64,000 nt of DNA from Coix lacryma-jobi var. lacryma-jobi (GCA_009763385.1 CM019823.1:42218444-42282443); one strand, 5' to 3'; positions 11,401 through 23,154 are shown, counted from the first letter of the stretch. Translations and numbers: made by a program. The notes: a model not told the origin generated them from the sequence alone.

Positions 11401-12524
11401 TGACCGTGCCTTCAGAAACGTCGTCCGGTTTATATTAGAATAGTGTTACTAATCTTAAAGAAAAATTTGGTACTCAGTATTGATTGTTACATGCCTAGTA
11501 GGACAAACACGAATTATTGGGGCCATAATGCTGTGTAGGGGTGTACTGTGTTCGTCGGGCAGTGCCGGGCTCTACTCTGTTCCTGTCTTTTGCCCGGACT
11601 GGATACGGACACCACAAAAGCCGTGCCAAATGTTACGTACAACTGTCGGACACGATAGGGAAGATCCTGCTGAACCCACATCACCAGTGACAATCGGAAA
11701 AAGGCCAGAGGCCTGCGTGTTCGTGTTCGTGTTCGTGTCCGTGTCGTTTAGTTTGACCATCATGTGACTAGCCAATCCAATCATCCGTACGCATTAACTA
11801 TGCTTAAAACACTTTCGTTTGTCATCGTGCAACAGGGGGAAAGACGCATAAGATCCGACGGTTCGGGATCCACGATGAGCTGGCCCCCCTGGATCTCGAG
11901 GCGCGCCTCGCCACCACGTCAGACCCCGACGTCCCCGCCGCCGCCGACGACGTGCCAGCGCAGCAGCAGCAGCAGCAGATGATCCAGTGCCGTACGGGAG
12001 ACGCGGCGACGCTGACGTGCGCAGGCAGCGGCGGCCACAGCCTCGGCGCCGGCGGCGTCCGTGACGTGCCGGACGAGGACGAGGACGAGGACGACGACCT
12101 TACTTCGCTGCTCACGGGCACGGTCTCGGCCGGCTTGCACGACGCGTCGGAACGGCTGCTTTTGCTCGACTTCTTCGTGGAGATGAAACGCCGGCGCTCG
12201 GAGGCGCACGCCGAGGCCGAGGCCGCCGAGCTCGCTCTCCCTGGAGGGCCGGCGGCGGCAGGCGTGCTGCGACGACGGAAGGCTGAGCGGGTCGTAGACG
12301 GCGATCGGGCTGTGGCAGCGGCCAGGGGATGGTTGGAGGGCACGGGAACCCAGCGATGGGGCCTGACGGACGTGCTCACCGTCGGAGCGGCCATCGTGGC
12401 GGAGATGGACCGTGGCCGGAGGTGGATGCAAGTCGGCGAGGAGGAGCGGGAGGTCGGCACTGTGGTGGCCGGGATGCTGGCCGATGAACTGGTCAGCGAG
12501 GTGGTGAGGTGTTTGTTTGTGTAG
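8415..12524 (+). CDS. Plant-specific protein of unknown function (DUF4378-like), three exons
   Basis: Proposed exons are 8415-8900, 10920-11094 and 11836-12524. Introns are GTAATG...TGCAG and GTGAGT...CAACAG, and the reading phases join exactly to give 449 residues ending at TAG. The N-terminus carries LKDLLELDCDSCSAAGFRC, a signature I associate with plant proteins bearing a C-terminal DUF4378-like region. An Arg-rich stretch follows (about residues 50-75, possible nuclear signal), then a Ser/Asp-rich low-complexity part (about 85-145). Exon 2 is acidic. Exon 3 has a Gln run, an acidic run, and a conserved-looking helical end (LLLLDFFVEMKRR at about 329-341, then EEREVGTVVAGMLADELVSEVV). The ATG at 8415 was preferred over an in-frame ATG 42 bases upstream because it starts the conserved block. 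GC-rich exons against AT-rich introns support the model. Biochemical role unknown; family assignment is inference. Confidence 0.75.
8901..10919 (+). other. Large first intron of the DUF4378-like gene
   Basis: The interval is bounded by GTAATG and TGCAG and is about 2.0 kb long. It contains a complete Stowaway-like MITE (separate entry) and GC-rich tracts that open frames on both strands around 9630-10900. These show no domain and no conserved start, so I treat them as intronic. A separate small gene in 10000-10900 cannot be strictly excluded. Confidence 0.6.
9261..9499. repeat. Stowaway-like MITE inside intron 1
   Basis: A 239-bp element with TACTCCCTCCGTCCCTAAAT and ATTTAGGAACGGAGGGAGTA termini. 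The arms extend to about 28 bp (AAGTGTCGTT against ACGACACTT). The interior matches the MITE at 2285-2519 in reverse orientation. Both ends are intact, so insertion may be fairly recent. Confidence 0.85.
11095..11835 (+). other. Second intron of the DUF4378-like gene
   Basis: A 741-bp interval from GTGAGT to CAACAG. It interrupts a codon after its first base, and the phases of exons 2 and 3 agree. A short GTGTTC-type hexamer microsatellite lies near 11716-11745. Nothing else is recognised. Confidence 0.65.
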
Positions 12525-12544
12525 TACTGTAGTCACAGTCACTG

Positions 12545-12586
12545 GGAACGTGGTAGGGTGCCACGTTCCACGTCCCGGGAACGTGG
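12545..12586 (+). other. Alternating 9-bp inverted arms just after the stop codon
   Basis: GGAACGTGG (12545-12553), CCACGTTCC (12561-12569) and GGAACGTGG (12578-12586) follow each other. The middle arm can pair perfectly with either neighbour, giving two mutually exclusive hairpins in the presumed 3' UTR, 20 bases after the stop codon. Confidence 0.6.
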
Positions 12587-12599
12587 AACATTTTTCGTC

Positions 12600-13969
12600 C
12601 CAACATTTTTGTGTTGTGACTGTAGTAGTTCTTCTCCTTCGTTCAGATGTGAACTTACCTTGTTGATGTAAGTAACGTGGAAGGAAATCGAACCTGTCGC
12701 AAAATGATTAGTAAAAACTAGTTTGGCCGATTGCATGGGCGTGTTTGAGGACCTTCATGTCGGAGGAAGCGAGCAACTCCGGGAGCGCCGGAGGCCGGAG
12801 CGGTAGCAAACCTCAGAATCCGTTTGGCTATGATGTTGTTGTTGCAGGTTCTACGAAGAAACCATGCATGCCAAACATTTTTCTGTTCGCAAGTTATAAC
12901 CCGATTTTAATTTATAAAACCCAGTTATAGGATAGTGTTTTTCTCCCACAACAAATTAGCAGAAACTGATTTAAGTCCTACCTAACATAACCTTATTAGG
13001 AAAATAAAAGTCCGGAGCCAGAACTAGAGCCGTAAAAAGGTGACTCACTCTCAATTTCTTTCTTTTTACTTCTCCTAAAGACTAAAGAGTAGTACTTGAG
13101 AAGTCGGCTAATCAAACCCTGTTAAACCCTATTGATAATTGAGAGGCGCATTCTAGCAATGTAGCGGCCATCAAGAACTCAAAGATAACACTACTAAATC
13201 GGCTACTGCTACCCTTGAGATGGAAATGCTTAAATTAAAAATTGGTAGCTTTTGAGTCTTGCCGCAGTTTGCCTCTCATCATCTGCTCGCGTAGTCGCGT
13301 CGTTATCACCCCGGCCACGCCGTACCGATTTTCTTGAGATTTGTCTAATATCTGCCATCACTGTATTCGGGCAAGCTCAAGCTCAAGAAATTAGAACTAC
13401 AATATGAGAGATTAACGTCGCTTCAACAGATTACTTAGAGTATCTTCACTAGATATTCTATCCAATCTCTTATCTAAAGAGTACTTTCGCCGTTCCTAGA
13501 AAAAAAATCATTCTCGCTTTCCAAAAATTAACAATCTTTAACTTTGACTAAATATATATATAACAAAATATTAATATTTATAGTACATAATTAGTGTTAT
13601 TGTATTGGATAGATCTTTAAAAACACGTTTATAATAAACTTATTTAGAGATATAAATGTTGGATGCGTTTTATATAAACCTAGTCAAAGTTAGCGACTTT
13701 TTTTAGAGATGGGTCGTAGTATTTTAAGAGATAGAGTTGAAAATAGATCTCATATATCATCTCTTATATATATGTATAAAATTTAAATAAATATCTAAAA
13801 AACATCATCTCTTCCTAATTAAAAGAGAGAACCCCTCTCCCCTATTCCGAAATAAATATAGAAGATAATTTTAATTAATTTGTATGTAGCAGTACGATAT
13901 CCTAAGTTGATTTTAATGTACTCTATAACAACTTATATCTATACCTATTCTATACCTATACCTAATACT
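12600..13969. other. 3' flank and intergenic spacer
   Basis: AT-rich DNA without a supported gene. A small frame at 12745-12930 has no homology I recognise. One degenerate MITE lies at 13492-13721. No clear polyadenylation signal could be singled out for the upstream gene. Confidence 0.5.
13492..13721. repeat. Degenerate Stowaway-like MITE
   Basis: The interior strongly resembles the copy at 384-635: ATCATTCTCGCTTTCC near the left, a TATATAT...TTAATATTTATAGTACATAATTAG-type middle, and TATAAATGTTGGATGCGTTTT near the right. The termini are badly worn (TACTTTCGCCGTTCC / GGGTCGTAGTA). Confidence 0.55.
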
Positions 13970-14203
13970 GAGCATCTCCAATAGTTTGAAAAAATGACTT
14001 GCTATCCTTGTTTTATTGGAAAAAGAAAAAAAAACGTTCTAGATAGGTATATGACTTGCTAATTTTTTTCCAAGTTGGAATCGGAGGCCATCTACTTGCT
14101 ATATTTAACAAGTCAGCTTCACTTGCTATCCGGCGTTTCTATGTTGTTTTTACCAAGTTGAAATACTTTTCTATGTTATTTTTACCAAACTATTGGAGAT
14201 ACA
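13970..14203. repeat. Tourist-like MITE with clipped right end
   Basis: The left end GAGCATCTCCAATAGTTTG is mirrored by CAAACTATTGGAGAT at the right. The last few bases expected of the right repeat are missing where the truncated LTR begins. The interior contains repeated ACTTGCTAT and TTTTTACCAA phrases. Same broad class as the pair near 23155. Confidence 0.55.
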
Positions 14204-15847
14204 TGAAACTAGCTTTAACTTCGTTCCTGTCGTGTTGTGACGTCTAGCATGTCATATGTTTATAAATCTAAATCAATTAATTTGGTTAATAATTATTTAA
14301 TGCCTTTCTAATTAAAAGCAACATCAGGTTACACTATGTCTTTTTACACAAATATTAATATGATTAATTACTAATATAAATGTATTTTCAAAATTATAAT
14401 CTGCTTATAGTTTATAGACACGTCATATGCAACTCAGTTAAATGGTCTTAAAGTTTTTTTTCAAATATAATGTTGGCTAAATAAATTATGCAATAGTGTT
14501 TAAAAATAAAACATGATTAGATCTAATTCACGTTTAACTTAAAAAAATCGACCTTTGAGATTCAATATGTTTTGATTAATCTGAATTAATAATAATCACA
14601 TAGTTTTTCTTCTTCTTAATTAGCGTAAAACAAGCTTGTTGTTGTCTCTTTTATAATATAAAACTCCTGGTAGATGTGTCTTTTAGTAATAGCTCCGTTT
14701 TAGTCGTTTTGTGCGATCCCGTGACCGTAGTAACAAGTTCTTTTTTTTGTATATTGTTTTGTCTCAAGTTGTGTTGTTCTTAGTTGTATCTTTTTGTTTG
14801 CTCGTATGTCTGTCTTTGTGTGGTGCTTGCTATGAGCAGACGACGACTGCTTGTCGGTGCTGAAGATCAGAAGGTGTTACCGAAGCTGATGGTGTGAGAG
14901 TTGAGCGAGTGTTTAAGGCAAGTATAGCAATCAAGTTTTCTTTTCGCAATCATGATCATGTTACTTAATTAATGTATGCATTGAATGATAAAAATGACTT
15001 ATTAGCAACTTAAGAAATTATCTATACGAGCACCTTCGGGTTTTACAGTGCAACTGATGGGCGTTATATGGCTCTAGCTTTAGCTCAGAATAAGGACCTT
15101 TTTTAGCTTGTTAGAGGTTACCCGAAAGGGCGCATAAGGCGCTTGACGAGACGGGTATAGTGCGGCTTCTGTCCACGTGTGTATAGGCTGCGTGTTAATG
15201 TGCCACCTGGAACGAGGGCTCTACATCATCTTGCCTTAAGACCTAGCGGCCCTAACTTTTTAGACGAACCTTTGAAAGGCTTCATCGTGAACCCTGCCGA
15301 CCTTCCTTGGAAGTGGGTTAAGAGGCTGATCACCTCGGGCGAAAGGGCAATTCACGTCTCACAGGGAAAGTGTACACCTTTGCGCAAAGTTTATTAAACT
15401 GATATATCAGCCTTGCTCAAGGACACGAGCGGCCTTGAAGACGTAAAGATTATGACTTTTGTTGGTTAACATGTTCATTATTTACCGTTTTATGCTATTC
15501 ATTATTTATGTTACATCGATCATGAATCTTGGGATCTATATCACTTGTTGCTATACTTGTGGAGTTCAACATGGACTCACTCTTGCTTTTCCTCACACCT
15601 CAGAGTGTTAAGCTTTGGAGAAGCTTAGGCTTGTGGTCAACCAGTCAGTTGTTCCCTGTGAAATTGGTGCCTTCAACTGAAGATCGGAGTGTCTTTCCGT
15701 TGTCTGCTCCTTAAGGTTATGTTCTTTGTGTTTTATACGTTATATAAGAGCATTGTCTTTCGATATTACCCTTTATTTGTGGTTGTATGTGAGATTTGAC
15801 TTCCTGGGCTCACATATGGTATGTACCTGGTTTTGTTTTTAAAACCG
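14204..15847 (+). repeat. Truncated 5' LTR (left part)
   Basis: This aligns with 20191-21837 almost base for base. Differences include GTTCCTG/GTTCGTG, TACATCATC/TACATCCTC, and a few one-base length changes in T runs. The first ~1.1 kb of the LTR is absent: the homologous start TGTCACACC is not found upstream. The last 13 bases of this LTR lie at 18388-18400, beyond the inserted solo LTR. Confidence 0.85.
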
Positions 15848-18387
15848 GTGAAGGGTCGAGATGGCGGACTAGAGGGGGGGTGAATAGTCCTTTTTAAAAC
15901 TTAAACATAATCGGAGCGGCTAACCGAAACAAATGCGGAATTTAAAACTATCGGTCTAGCCAAGACTACACCCCTCTACTTATACTCTATAACACCTTAC
16001 AAAAGAACTTAAACAAAGCAAATAAGGTGCCGGGCTAGCTAGAGCTCACCTAAACAATTCTAGCTTGCAAGGTTACACAAACCTAAGCAACTAGTACTCA
16101 ATCAACCGGGGAGCTCCTACACATGCCACTAAGCAAAAAGCACAAAGCCTAAGCTCACTAGCAATGCTCAATAACAAGGCTACACAAGCCAAATTAGAGA
16201 GCTCAACTTAGCTACACAAACTAAGCAATGTGACTAGCAAGACTACAAGTCAACTAGTCACTCACGGGATCAACTTCTATGCTACACAAGCAAGGAAGAT
16301 AACTAGCAAGCTACACAAGCTAACTAATTACAAGAGCAACTACACAAGCACAATATATATGAAAGTAAAAACAAGCTTGTGTATGGAGATAGCAAACCAC
16401 CGAGAAGATGTAGACAATGTTGACACGGTGATTTTATCCCGAGGTTCACTTGGTTGCCACCAAGCTAGTCCCCGTTGTGTCGACCACACACTTTGGTAGT
16501 TCGGCGGCTAATAGGCACCACACCTAGCTCGACACTCGAGCGCCGCAAGAACTCACCCACAAGTGAGGGTAACTCAATGACACGCGCAATCCACTAGAGT
16601 TGCTCTTCGTGATCCCCGCGGGGCGAGCACAATGCCCCTCACAAAGCCTTCTCCGGAGCCACGCACAATCTTCTTGCGGGCTTCACGACGGAGACACGAT
16701 CACCAAGCCGTCTAGGAGGTGGCAACCTCCAAGAGTAACAAGCACCACCGGCTTGCAACACGATCACCTAGTGCCACTCGAAGCAATCTCTCAATGCACC
16801 GCACTAGCGATCACTCACTCGCTATCGATTCGCACACTAGCAAGCACAAGCGAGTTAGAGGGCTCCCAAGCACATCCACACAAGCCACAAAGGCTCTAGA
16901 GTGCTCAGCCACCAGCCCAAGGCCGGTTACCAACGCTATTTATAGCCCCCAAGGCTAACTAGCCGTTGCCCCTTCACTGGGCAAACTGCGCTAGCATCGG
17001 ACGCTCCGGATCGGGACCATCGGACGCTGAGCGTCCGATGCTTGGATGCTCGCCACGTGTCCCCCACGTTCAACTTCGGCCGAGCGATCCCAACGGCTAT
17101 ATCACTTCCCGCGCCAGTTAAAGTGGCATCGGACGCGCCGATGCCTAGCATCGGACGCTCCGATGCCTCTGCTTGATTCTGCGCAAAACTGCCTCACATC
17201 GGACGCGCCGGCCCCCCAGCATCGGACGCTAAGGGCCAGCGTCCGATGTCTATGCAGAGAGCTCCCCGAGAGCACCATTCTACATCGGACGCGTCAGATG
17301 GGTCCACATCGGACGCAGGCCAGCGTCCGATGCTCCCAGCTAAACTTGCTCGCGCCACGTCACTGCCATCGGACGCTCGAACCAGCGTCCGATGCAGCGT
17401 CCGATGCTCCCACTGCAATAGACTGAAACTAGGGTTTGCCATCGGACGCTCGGCCCAGCGTCCGATGCCCCTCGGACCAGCGTCCGATGCTCCCCGAGCA
17501 TAGCACTTCACCTCCGAAAACCGCTGAATCCTGCCTCGCAAGCTCGGCAGGAGGGGAGAGGGACTATACACTAGTTTCTCCCACTTCTCCTCACCTCCTT
17601 TCAACACGACTTCTTTTCCAACAACTTCTCCTTTGCAAATGTGCCAACACCACCAAGTGTACATCAACATGTGCATGTGTGTTAGCATTTTCTCAATTAG
17701 TTTTCAAAGGATTAGCACTTGCACTCACCACGCCACTCGATCCTAGTAACATCGCAAAGTTAGATCGTTCAAGTGGCACTAGATGACCGATATGCAAACA
17801 AGTTTGCTCCTCTTAATAGTACGGCCATCTATCCTAAACCCGGTCATAAACTTCTCTACACACCTATGACCGGTGAAATGAAATGCCCTACAATTATACC
17901 TTTGCCTTGCGCATTCCATTCCATCTCCTCCGGTGTTGATGCAACACATGCACCAACCTCTTCATCAAATGATATGATCCACTTCATATCATCACATAGC
18001 CTCCATGGTCCATCGATCTTGACATCACTTGCTCTTCACCATCGCTTCGGTCCTTCGGCGCCAAGTCTTGCTTAAGCCTCCCGACACTCGGTACCAACGG
18101 CTTCAAAGCCTCAACTTGCCCTTCACCTTCGCAACCGGTCCATCAAGCCAAGTCTTGCCTTGATCTTCACCATCTTAGCCACATGACCACATGTCATGTT
18201 TCATGTGCATTAAGCTCCTTCTTCACATGTGTGAGCGTTGCAACATATTCCAAGCCATTTCTCCTCTGTGGCGTATGTTGCTCACACATGATCACTTGTG
18301 GACTAATCACCTGTGTAATTCACTTTAAACACATATTAGTCCACCTAAGTTGTCACTCAATTACCAAAACCAAACAAGGACCTTTCA
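15848..18387 (-). mobile_element. Solo LTR, probably Sirevirus (Ty1/copia), inserted in the 5' LTR
   Basis: Read on the minus strand it starts TGAAAGGTCCTTGTTTGG and ends in a C-rich CACCCCCC tract followed by CGACCCTTCA, giving TG...CA termini. The perfect 5-bp direct repeat ACCGG flanks it (15843-15847 and 18388-18392), and removing it with one copy restores the sequence of the intact LTR at 21833. There is no internal region and no primer site, so this is a solo LTR. The terminal C-rich end resembles Sirevirus (Maximus-like) LTRs as I know them, so the family is inference while the insertion is seen directly. Confidence 0.75.
16993..17490. repeat. Interspersed palindromic repeat GCATCGGACGC / GCGTCCGATGC
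   Basis: About ten forward copies of CATCGGACGC and a similar number of reverse copies occur within 500 bp, often as facing pairs a few bases apart. Spacers vary in length and sequence. The array lies inside the solo LTR and is GC- and CpG-rich compared with its surroundings. Confidence 0.85.
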
Positions 18388-18400
18388 ACCGGGTGTGACA

Positions 18401-19072
18401 AAGTGGTATCAGAGCAATGATGACTGTAGGACGCAAGCCTAGTTAGCACCGGTCGCCTTCTAAAGCTTATTTTGCTATAAAAGCATTTTCTACAACCTTG
18501 TCTTGTGAATTGACTATTTCCTAATCGTTGTCCAATTGTCTCCTCTCCTTGTTAGCTACCTTTGAGCTATTGGTTTCTGTTCTCCTTTATATTTATTTTA
18601 TTTTATTTGTTTTACTAAATTTTTGAAATCATATAATTTAAAATTTCGATGGCCTTTCATCATCTACAATCCACTCTTAGGATGGCCGCCACTACTACAA
18701 GAAACACGCGTAGTTTCGATGTTCTGATGTGTGCTTGTATTGCTTGGTGTATTGCTTGTGTGCCATCTTCATCTCTGTGTTCCAAGAAAGGCTCTGAAAA
18801 TGAGGTTTCAAAGTTTTGCAAGGCCTTTGTTAAGTGGGGTAGCATCTTCCGCCAATGTTATCAAATCTTTAATATCAACAACAGCAACAAGGCTCGGAGA
18901 AGCGAAGATCAACCTTTTATCTTTCTTATTGATGTCTTCTAATCATCAATCCTTTGCTGTTCATATGTAATGTATCTCAAATCAAGTAGGTGTGAAGAGT
19001 TGAAGACCAACTTTATCTATCTCCCTAGTCTCTTCGAATCTCGGGACGAGATTCCTATTAAGTGGGGTAGTT
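18401..19072 (+). other. Internal region of the non-autonomous element
   Basis: It begins with the tRNA-Met primer site and ends with the purine-rich tract. An open frame at 18649-18942 starts MAFHHLQSTLRMAATTT but has no recognisable Gag or other domain. The region is far too short for a gag-pol polyprotein, so mobility would depend on proteins from a related element. Confidence 0.7.
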
Positions 19073-21845
19073 TGTCACACCCCAAAATTTCTGATTTTGG
19101 GTTGTGCTTAGAAAACACTAAATAAAATAAATAATTTTGATATTTGTATAAAATAGATCAGGTTTAGTTTGAGGTAGCGCAACTTTAGTTGTAGTCAAAT
19201 AAGAATTTATAAATTTTTGCTAAACTAATTTGACGGGTTATGCTTGACGTGATGGTTTGTTGTTGTTTGGCTTTACGCTGTGATCGAGTAAAGTTTTCAA
19301 AACACGTTCGTTAGGTCGTTTATCTTTGTCCGGCCTATCTCTGTCTTTTTCTGGAGATCAAATTCATTGTTCCAACTTTGTCCACCTGTTTGAGTTTTTC
19401 ACGATCCTTTTTTTAATGCTCCAAAATATCTTTTCATGGGGTCCAAATACTTTATTTGGGTTCCTCATGTTCCAAAGAGTTTCTGGGAATTTTCTTAAAT
19501 TTTCAGAGATTCCTAAATATCTTTCGCGGTTTAAATACCAATTTTGAACTTTTCTAGAATTATTTTAATTTCGAAATTAATTAATTCTGAAAATAATAAA
19601 ATATCACGTTTTTGTTCCCAAACTCTCTCCTATATCTAGAATACAACACGAACCTTCGTGATCGACAATATCTTGTTAGCGCTTTCCAGCCATGGGCGTC
19701 TTCTCCCGATCTGCAGGCTAGGGTCGCGCCGCCACTGCATCCCAGCCGCGACCTCTTGGCATCGCGGCCACCTCCTCGCGGTCCCTCAAGCAGGCCCCCA
19801 GCATCTTGCTGGTGCCGCTCAGGCTTCGTGCAGGCAGCCACTGGCTGCACGCCCACGAGCCACCACCGCGGGCAGGCTCCAGCCGTTCGGCGGGCAAGGC
19901 TGAGCGCCTCCCTCTCCCACGAGATGCAGCAGCAGGCAGCCATCAGCCATGATCTCCATATTCTCCACGTGAGTCCCAAGATCAAAGATGCAATTTACAG
20001 AATTGCCACTTGTTCGTAAATCTTCGTCGTTTAATCATCTAATCTCTGTTTTAGTCCGTTCCCGTTGCGTTAGATTCGTATCGATGTCGTTTTCGCAGTA
20101 GCGCTAGTGTTTATCTGGTCTTTCAATTATAAATTTATCCAATTAAATATAATTTGATTAATATTTATTTAATACTTTTGTAATTAAAATTGAAACTAGC
20201 TTTAACTTCGTTCGTGTCGTGTTGTGACGTCTAGCATGTCATATGTTTATAAATCTAAATCAATTAATTTGGTTAATAATTATTTAATGCCTTTCTAATT
20301 AAAAGCAACATCAGGTTACACTATGTCTTTTTACACAAATATTAATATGATTAATTACTAATATAAATGTATTTTCAAAATTATAATCTGCTTATAGTTT
20401 ATAGACACGTCATATGCAACTCAGTTAAATGGTCTTAAAGTTTTTTTTTCAAATATAATGTTGGCTAAATAAATTATGCAATAGTGTTTAAAAATAAAAC
20501 ATGATTAGATCTAATTCACGTTTAACTTAAAAAAATCGACCTTTGAGATTCAATATGTTTTGATTAATCTGAATTAATAATAATCACATAGTTTTTCTTC
20601 TTCTTAATTAGCGTAAAACAAGCTTGTTGTTGTCTCTTTTATAATATAAAACTCCTGGTAGATGTGTCTTTTAGTAATAGCTCCGTTTTAGTCGTTTTGT
20701 GCGATCCCGTGACCGTAGTAACAAGTTCTTTTTTTTTGTATATTGTTTTGTCTCAAGTTGTGTTGTTCTTAGTTGTATCTTTTTGTTTGCTCGTATGTCT
20801 GTCTTTGTGTGGTGCTTGCTATGAGCAGACGACGACTGCTTGTCGGTGCTGAAGATCAGAAGGTGTTACCGAAGCTGATGGTGTGAGAGTTGAGCGAGTG
20901 TTTAAGGCAAGTATAGCAATCAAGTTTTCTTTTCGCAATCATGATCATGTTACTTAATTAATGTATGCATTGAATGATAAAAATGACTTATTAGCAACTT
21001 AAGAAATTATCTATACGAGCACCTTCGGGTTTTACAGTGCAACTGATGGGCGTTATATGGCTCTAGCTTTAGCTCAGAATAAGGACCTTTTTTAGCTTGT
21101 TAGAGGTTACCCGAAAGGGCGCATAAGGCGCTTGACGAGACGGGTATAGTGCGGCTTCTGTCCACGTGTGTATAGGCTGCGTGTTAATGTGCCACCTGGA
21201 ACGAGGGCTCTACATCCTCTTGCCTTAAGACCTAGCGGCCCTAACTTTTTAGACGAACCTTTGAAAGGCTTCATCGTGAACCCTGCCGACCTTCCTTGGA
21301 AGTGGGTTAAGAGGCTGATCACCTCGGGCGAAAGGGCAATTCACGTCTCACAGGGAAAGTGTACACCTTTGCGCAAAGTTTATTAAACTGATATATCAGC
21401 CTTGCTCAAGGACACGAGCGGCCTTGAAGACGTAAAGATTATGACTTTTGTTGGTTAACATGTTCATTATTTACCGTTTTATGCTATTCATTATTTATGT
21501 TACATCGATCATGAATCTTGGGATCTATATCACTTGTTGCTATACTTGTGGAGTTCAACATGGACTCACTCTTGCTTTTCCTCACACCTCAGAGTGTTAA
21601 GCTTTGGAGAAGCTTAGGCTTGTGGTCAACCAGTCAGTTGTTCCCTGTGAAATTGGTGCCTTCAACTGAAGATCGGAGTGTCTTTCCGTTGTCTGCTCCT
21701 TAAGGTTATGTTCTTTGTGTTTTATACGTTATATAAGAGCATTGTCTTTCGATATTACCCTTTATTTGTGGTTGTATGTGAGATTTGACTTCCTGGGCTC
21801 ACATATGGTATGTACCTGGTTTTGTTTTTAAAACCGGGTGTGACA
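19073..21845 (+). repeat. Intact 3' LTR of the non-autonomous element
   Basis: A 2773-bp LTR with TGTCACACC...GGTGTGACA terminal inverted repeats. It contains a GC-rich patch near 19690-19960 that opens frames on both strands. I regard these as non-coding because they show no domain. Confidence 0.85.
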
Positions 21846-23154
21846 ACAATAGTGTGTTTACAGTTTTGCATTTGCATCTCAGTGGTACTTGAAATTTGAA
21901 CCTGATAAAATACCCAAAGAAATCAAACATCTGATTGAGATCACCGTGTATTCTTGTGTCAGCACATGATGGTTACTTATACAATGACTACAGTTTAGCA
22001 GTTTCATTTTCTCTGGTTGATAGTTAGTAGTAATAATTGCAGATTTCGAATTGTGCAATTTTCATATTTGTAATTTGTATTTTTGTATTTGCTTCCATAC
22101 ATTTGGTTTATACGTTGAAGTTGATTCTTCCTTCTTTTTTTAGTTTAGTTCAGTTGTTTCAGTTCAAAGTTCAAAAGAAATTGGTTCAAGAACTAGTGTA
22201 TGTCATCAACATACATATATGTAACAGAATTTGTGAATTCTCCTAGTCTGATCCACAATGATTTACCAAATAGAGAACAATGCAGTCTAAAGTTTGAAGG
22301 AGAGTACGGATGAATCCAGCACATTGGAGAAAAAAATTGTATACAAGATGATTCCAGGTCAGTACCTTCCCTTGTCTAATCGCCTCCTCCTCACTTGTTG
22401 GTCATCTTCTTTTGGTTTTTTGTTATTTTTTCACTAATTTTCACCCATGCCTCCACTCTCTTTTTCCCAGATCCAAAATCATCGGCGTGTGTTTCATTCT
22501 TGCTCAAGGGTGCAGTGACAAACTTTTTATTTGTATTAGACCTGTACGTTTGATATCTGGGCCGGTTGCTCCATTCTGACTCAAAAGAGTACCTTTTTAG
22601 TTTTTGGGTAACGGATCTACGCTCATTAAGTGTTGGCGGGCCCGATAAGACTCTATTCCGGTTAACGGGGACAGGGTTCATTGGTAGACCTGTTAAAGCT
22701 GGGTGGAGAACGTACAAAGACAATTTGAACAGATCTGGGTCATTGGATGCTCATCCAATGGCCTACAACCATCGCCTGAAAAGTTCCTATTTTTCAGGCA
22801 CCTGAAATATAGCAACTCCCATCCAACCTAAATAAAAGTCCTAAAGTGTCTCGGTCGTCATCTATTTTTCTTTTTCATAAAATATTATATTTACATCCGA
22901 GTGTTTCTTTTTGATTTCTTTCTTTATTCTCCCTCTGATGCAAACCCATATTTGGTTCGGTTTTGTAAGTTATTTTTTTTTCTGTCTCCACTATTTTATA
23001 ATATAAAAATAATAAAAAATAAGAAATATAACCTCTCTTTCTTCCGATGAATCTTCGAGAGAGTCGGCTCCCATACAACAACTCTCGTCCCAAATCCAAT
23101 ATAAATCCCAAATACGATACAAATCTAAATTAGACTACCTTAAAAAGAAACTAA

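Larger units (their letters stand above)
14204..21845 (+). mobile_element. Non-autonomous LTR retrotransposon with 672-bp interior
   Basis: The intact 3' LTR (19073-21845) begins TGTCACACC and ends GGTGTGACA. A partial 5' copy ends at 18400 and is followed by a TGGTATCAGAGCA primer site (18404-18416) complementary to initiator tRNA-Met. The interior is only 672 bp and encodes no gag or pol domain. It ends in a purine-rich ATTAAGTGGGG tract preceded by TCTCGGGACGAGATTC, a phrase also found just before the 3' LTRs of the Tekay elements downstream, which suggests that lineage. The shared 1.64 kb of the two LTRs differs at only a few positions, so insertion looks recent. The 5' LTR is truncated on its left and interrupted by a solo LTR. 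ACAAT follows the right end; the left duplication is lost. Confidence 0.85.

Noticed and set aside
11822..12460. Long minus-strand open frame opposite exon 3
   Set aside because: It is the GC-rich shadow of the plus-strand exon: Ser/Arg-rich by composition, with no domain, and the plus-strand model explains the splice sites.
15179..15397. 72-codon ORF present twice (15179 and 21168)
   Set aside because: The duplication is explained by the two LTRs of one recent element; near-identity of the copies gives no evidence for coding constraint.
16993..17490. CRISPR-like array
   Set aside because: Repeats are short, occur in both orientations, have irregular spacers and sit in a plant LTR; no cas genes are present.
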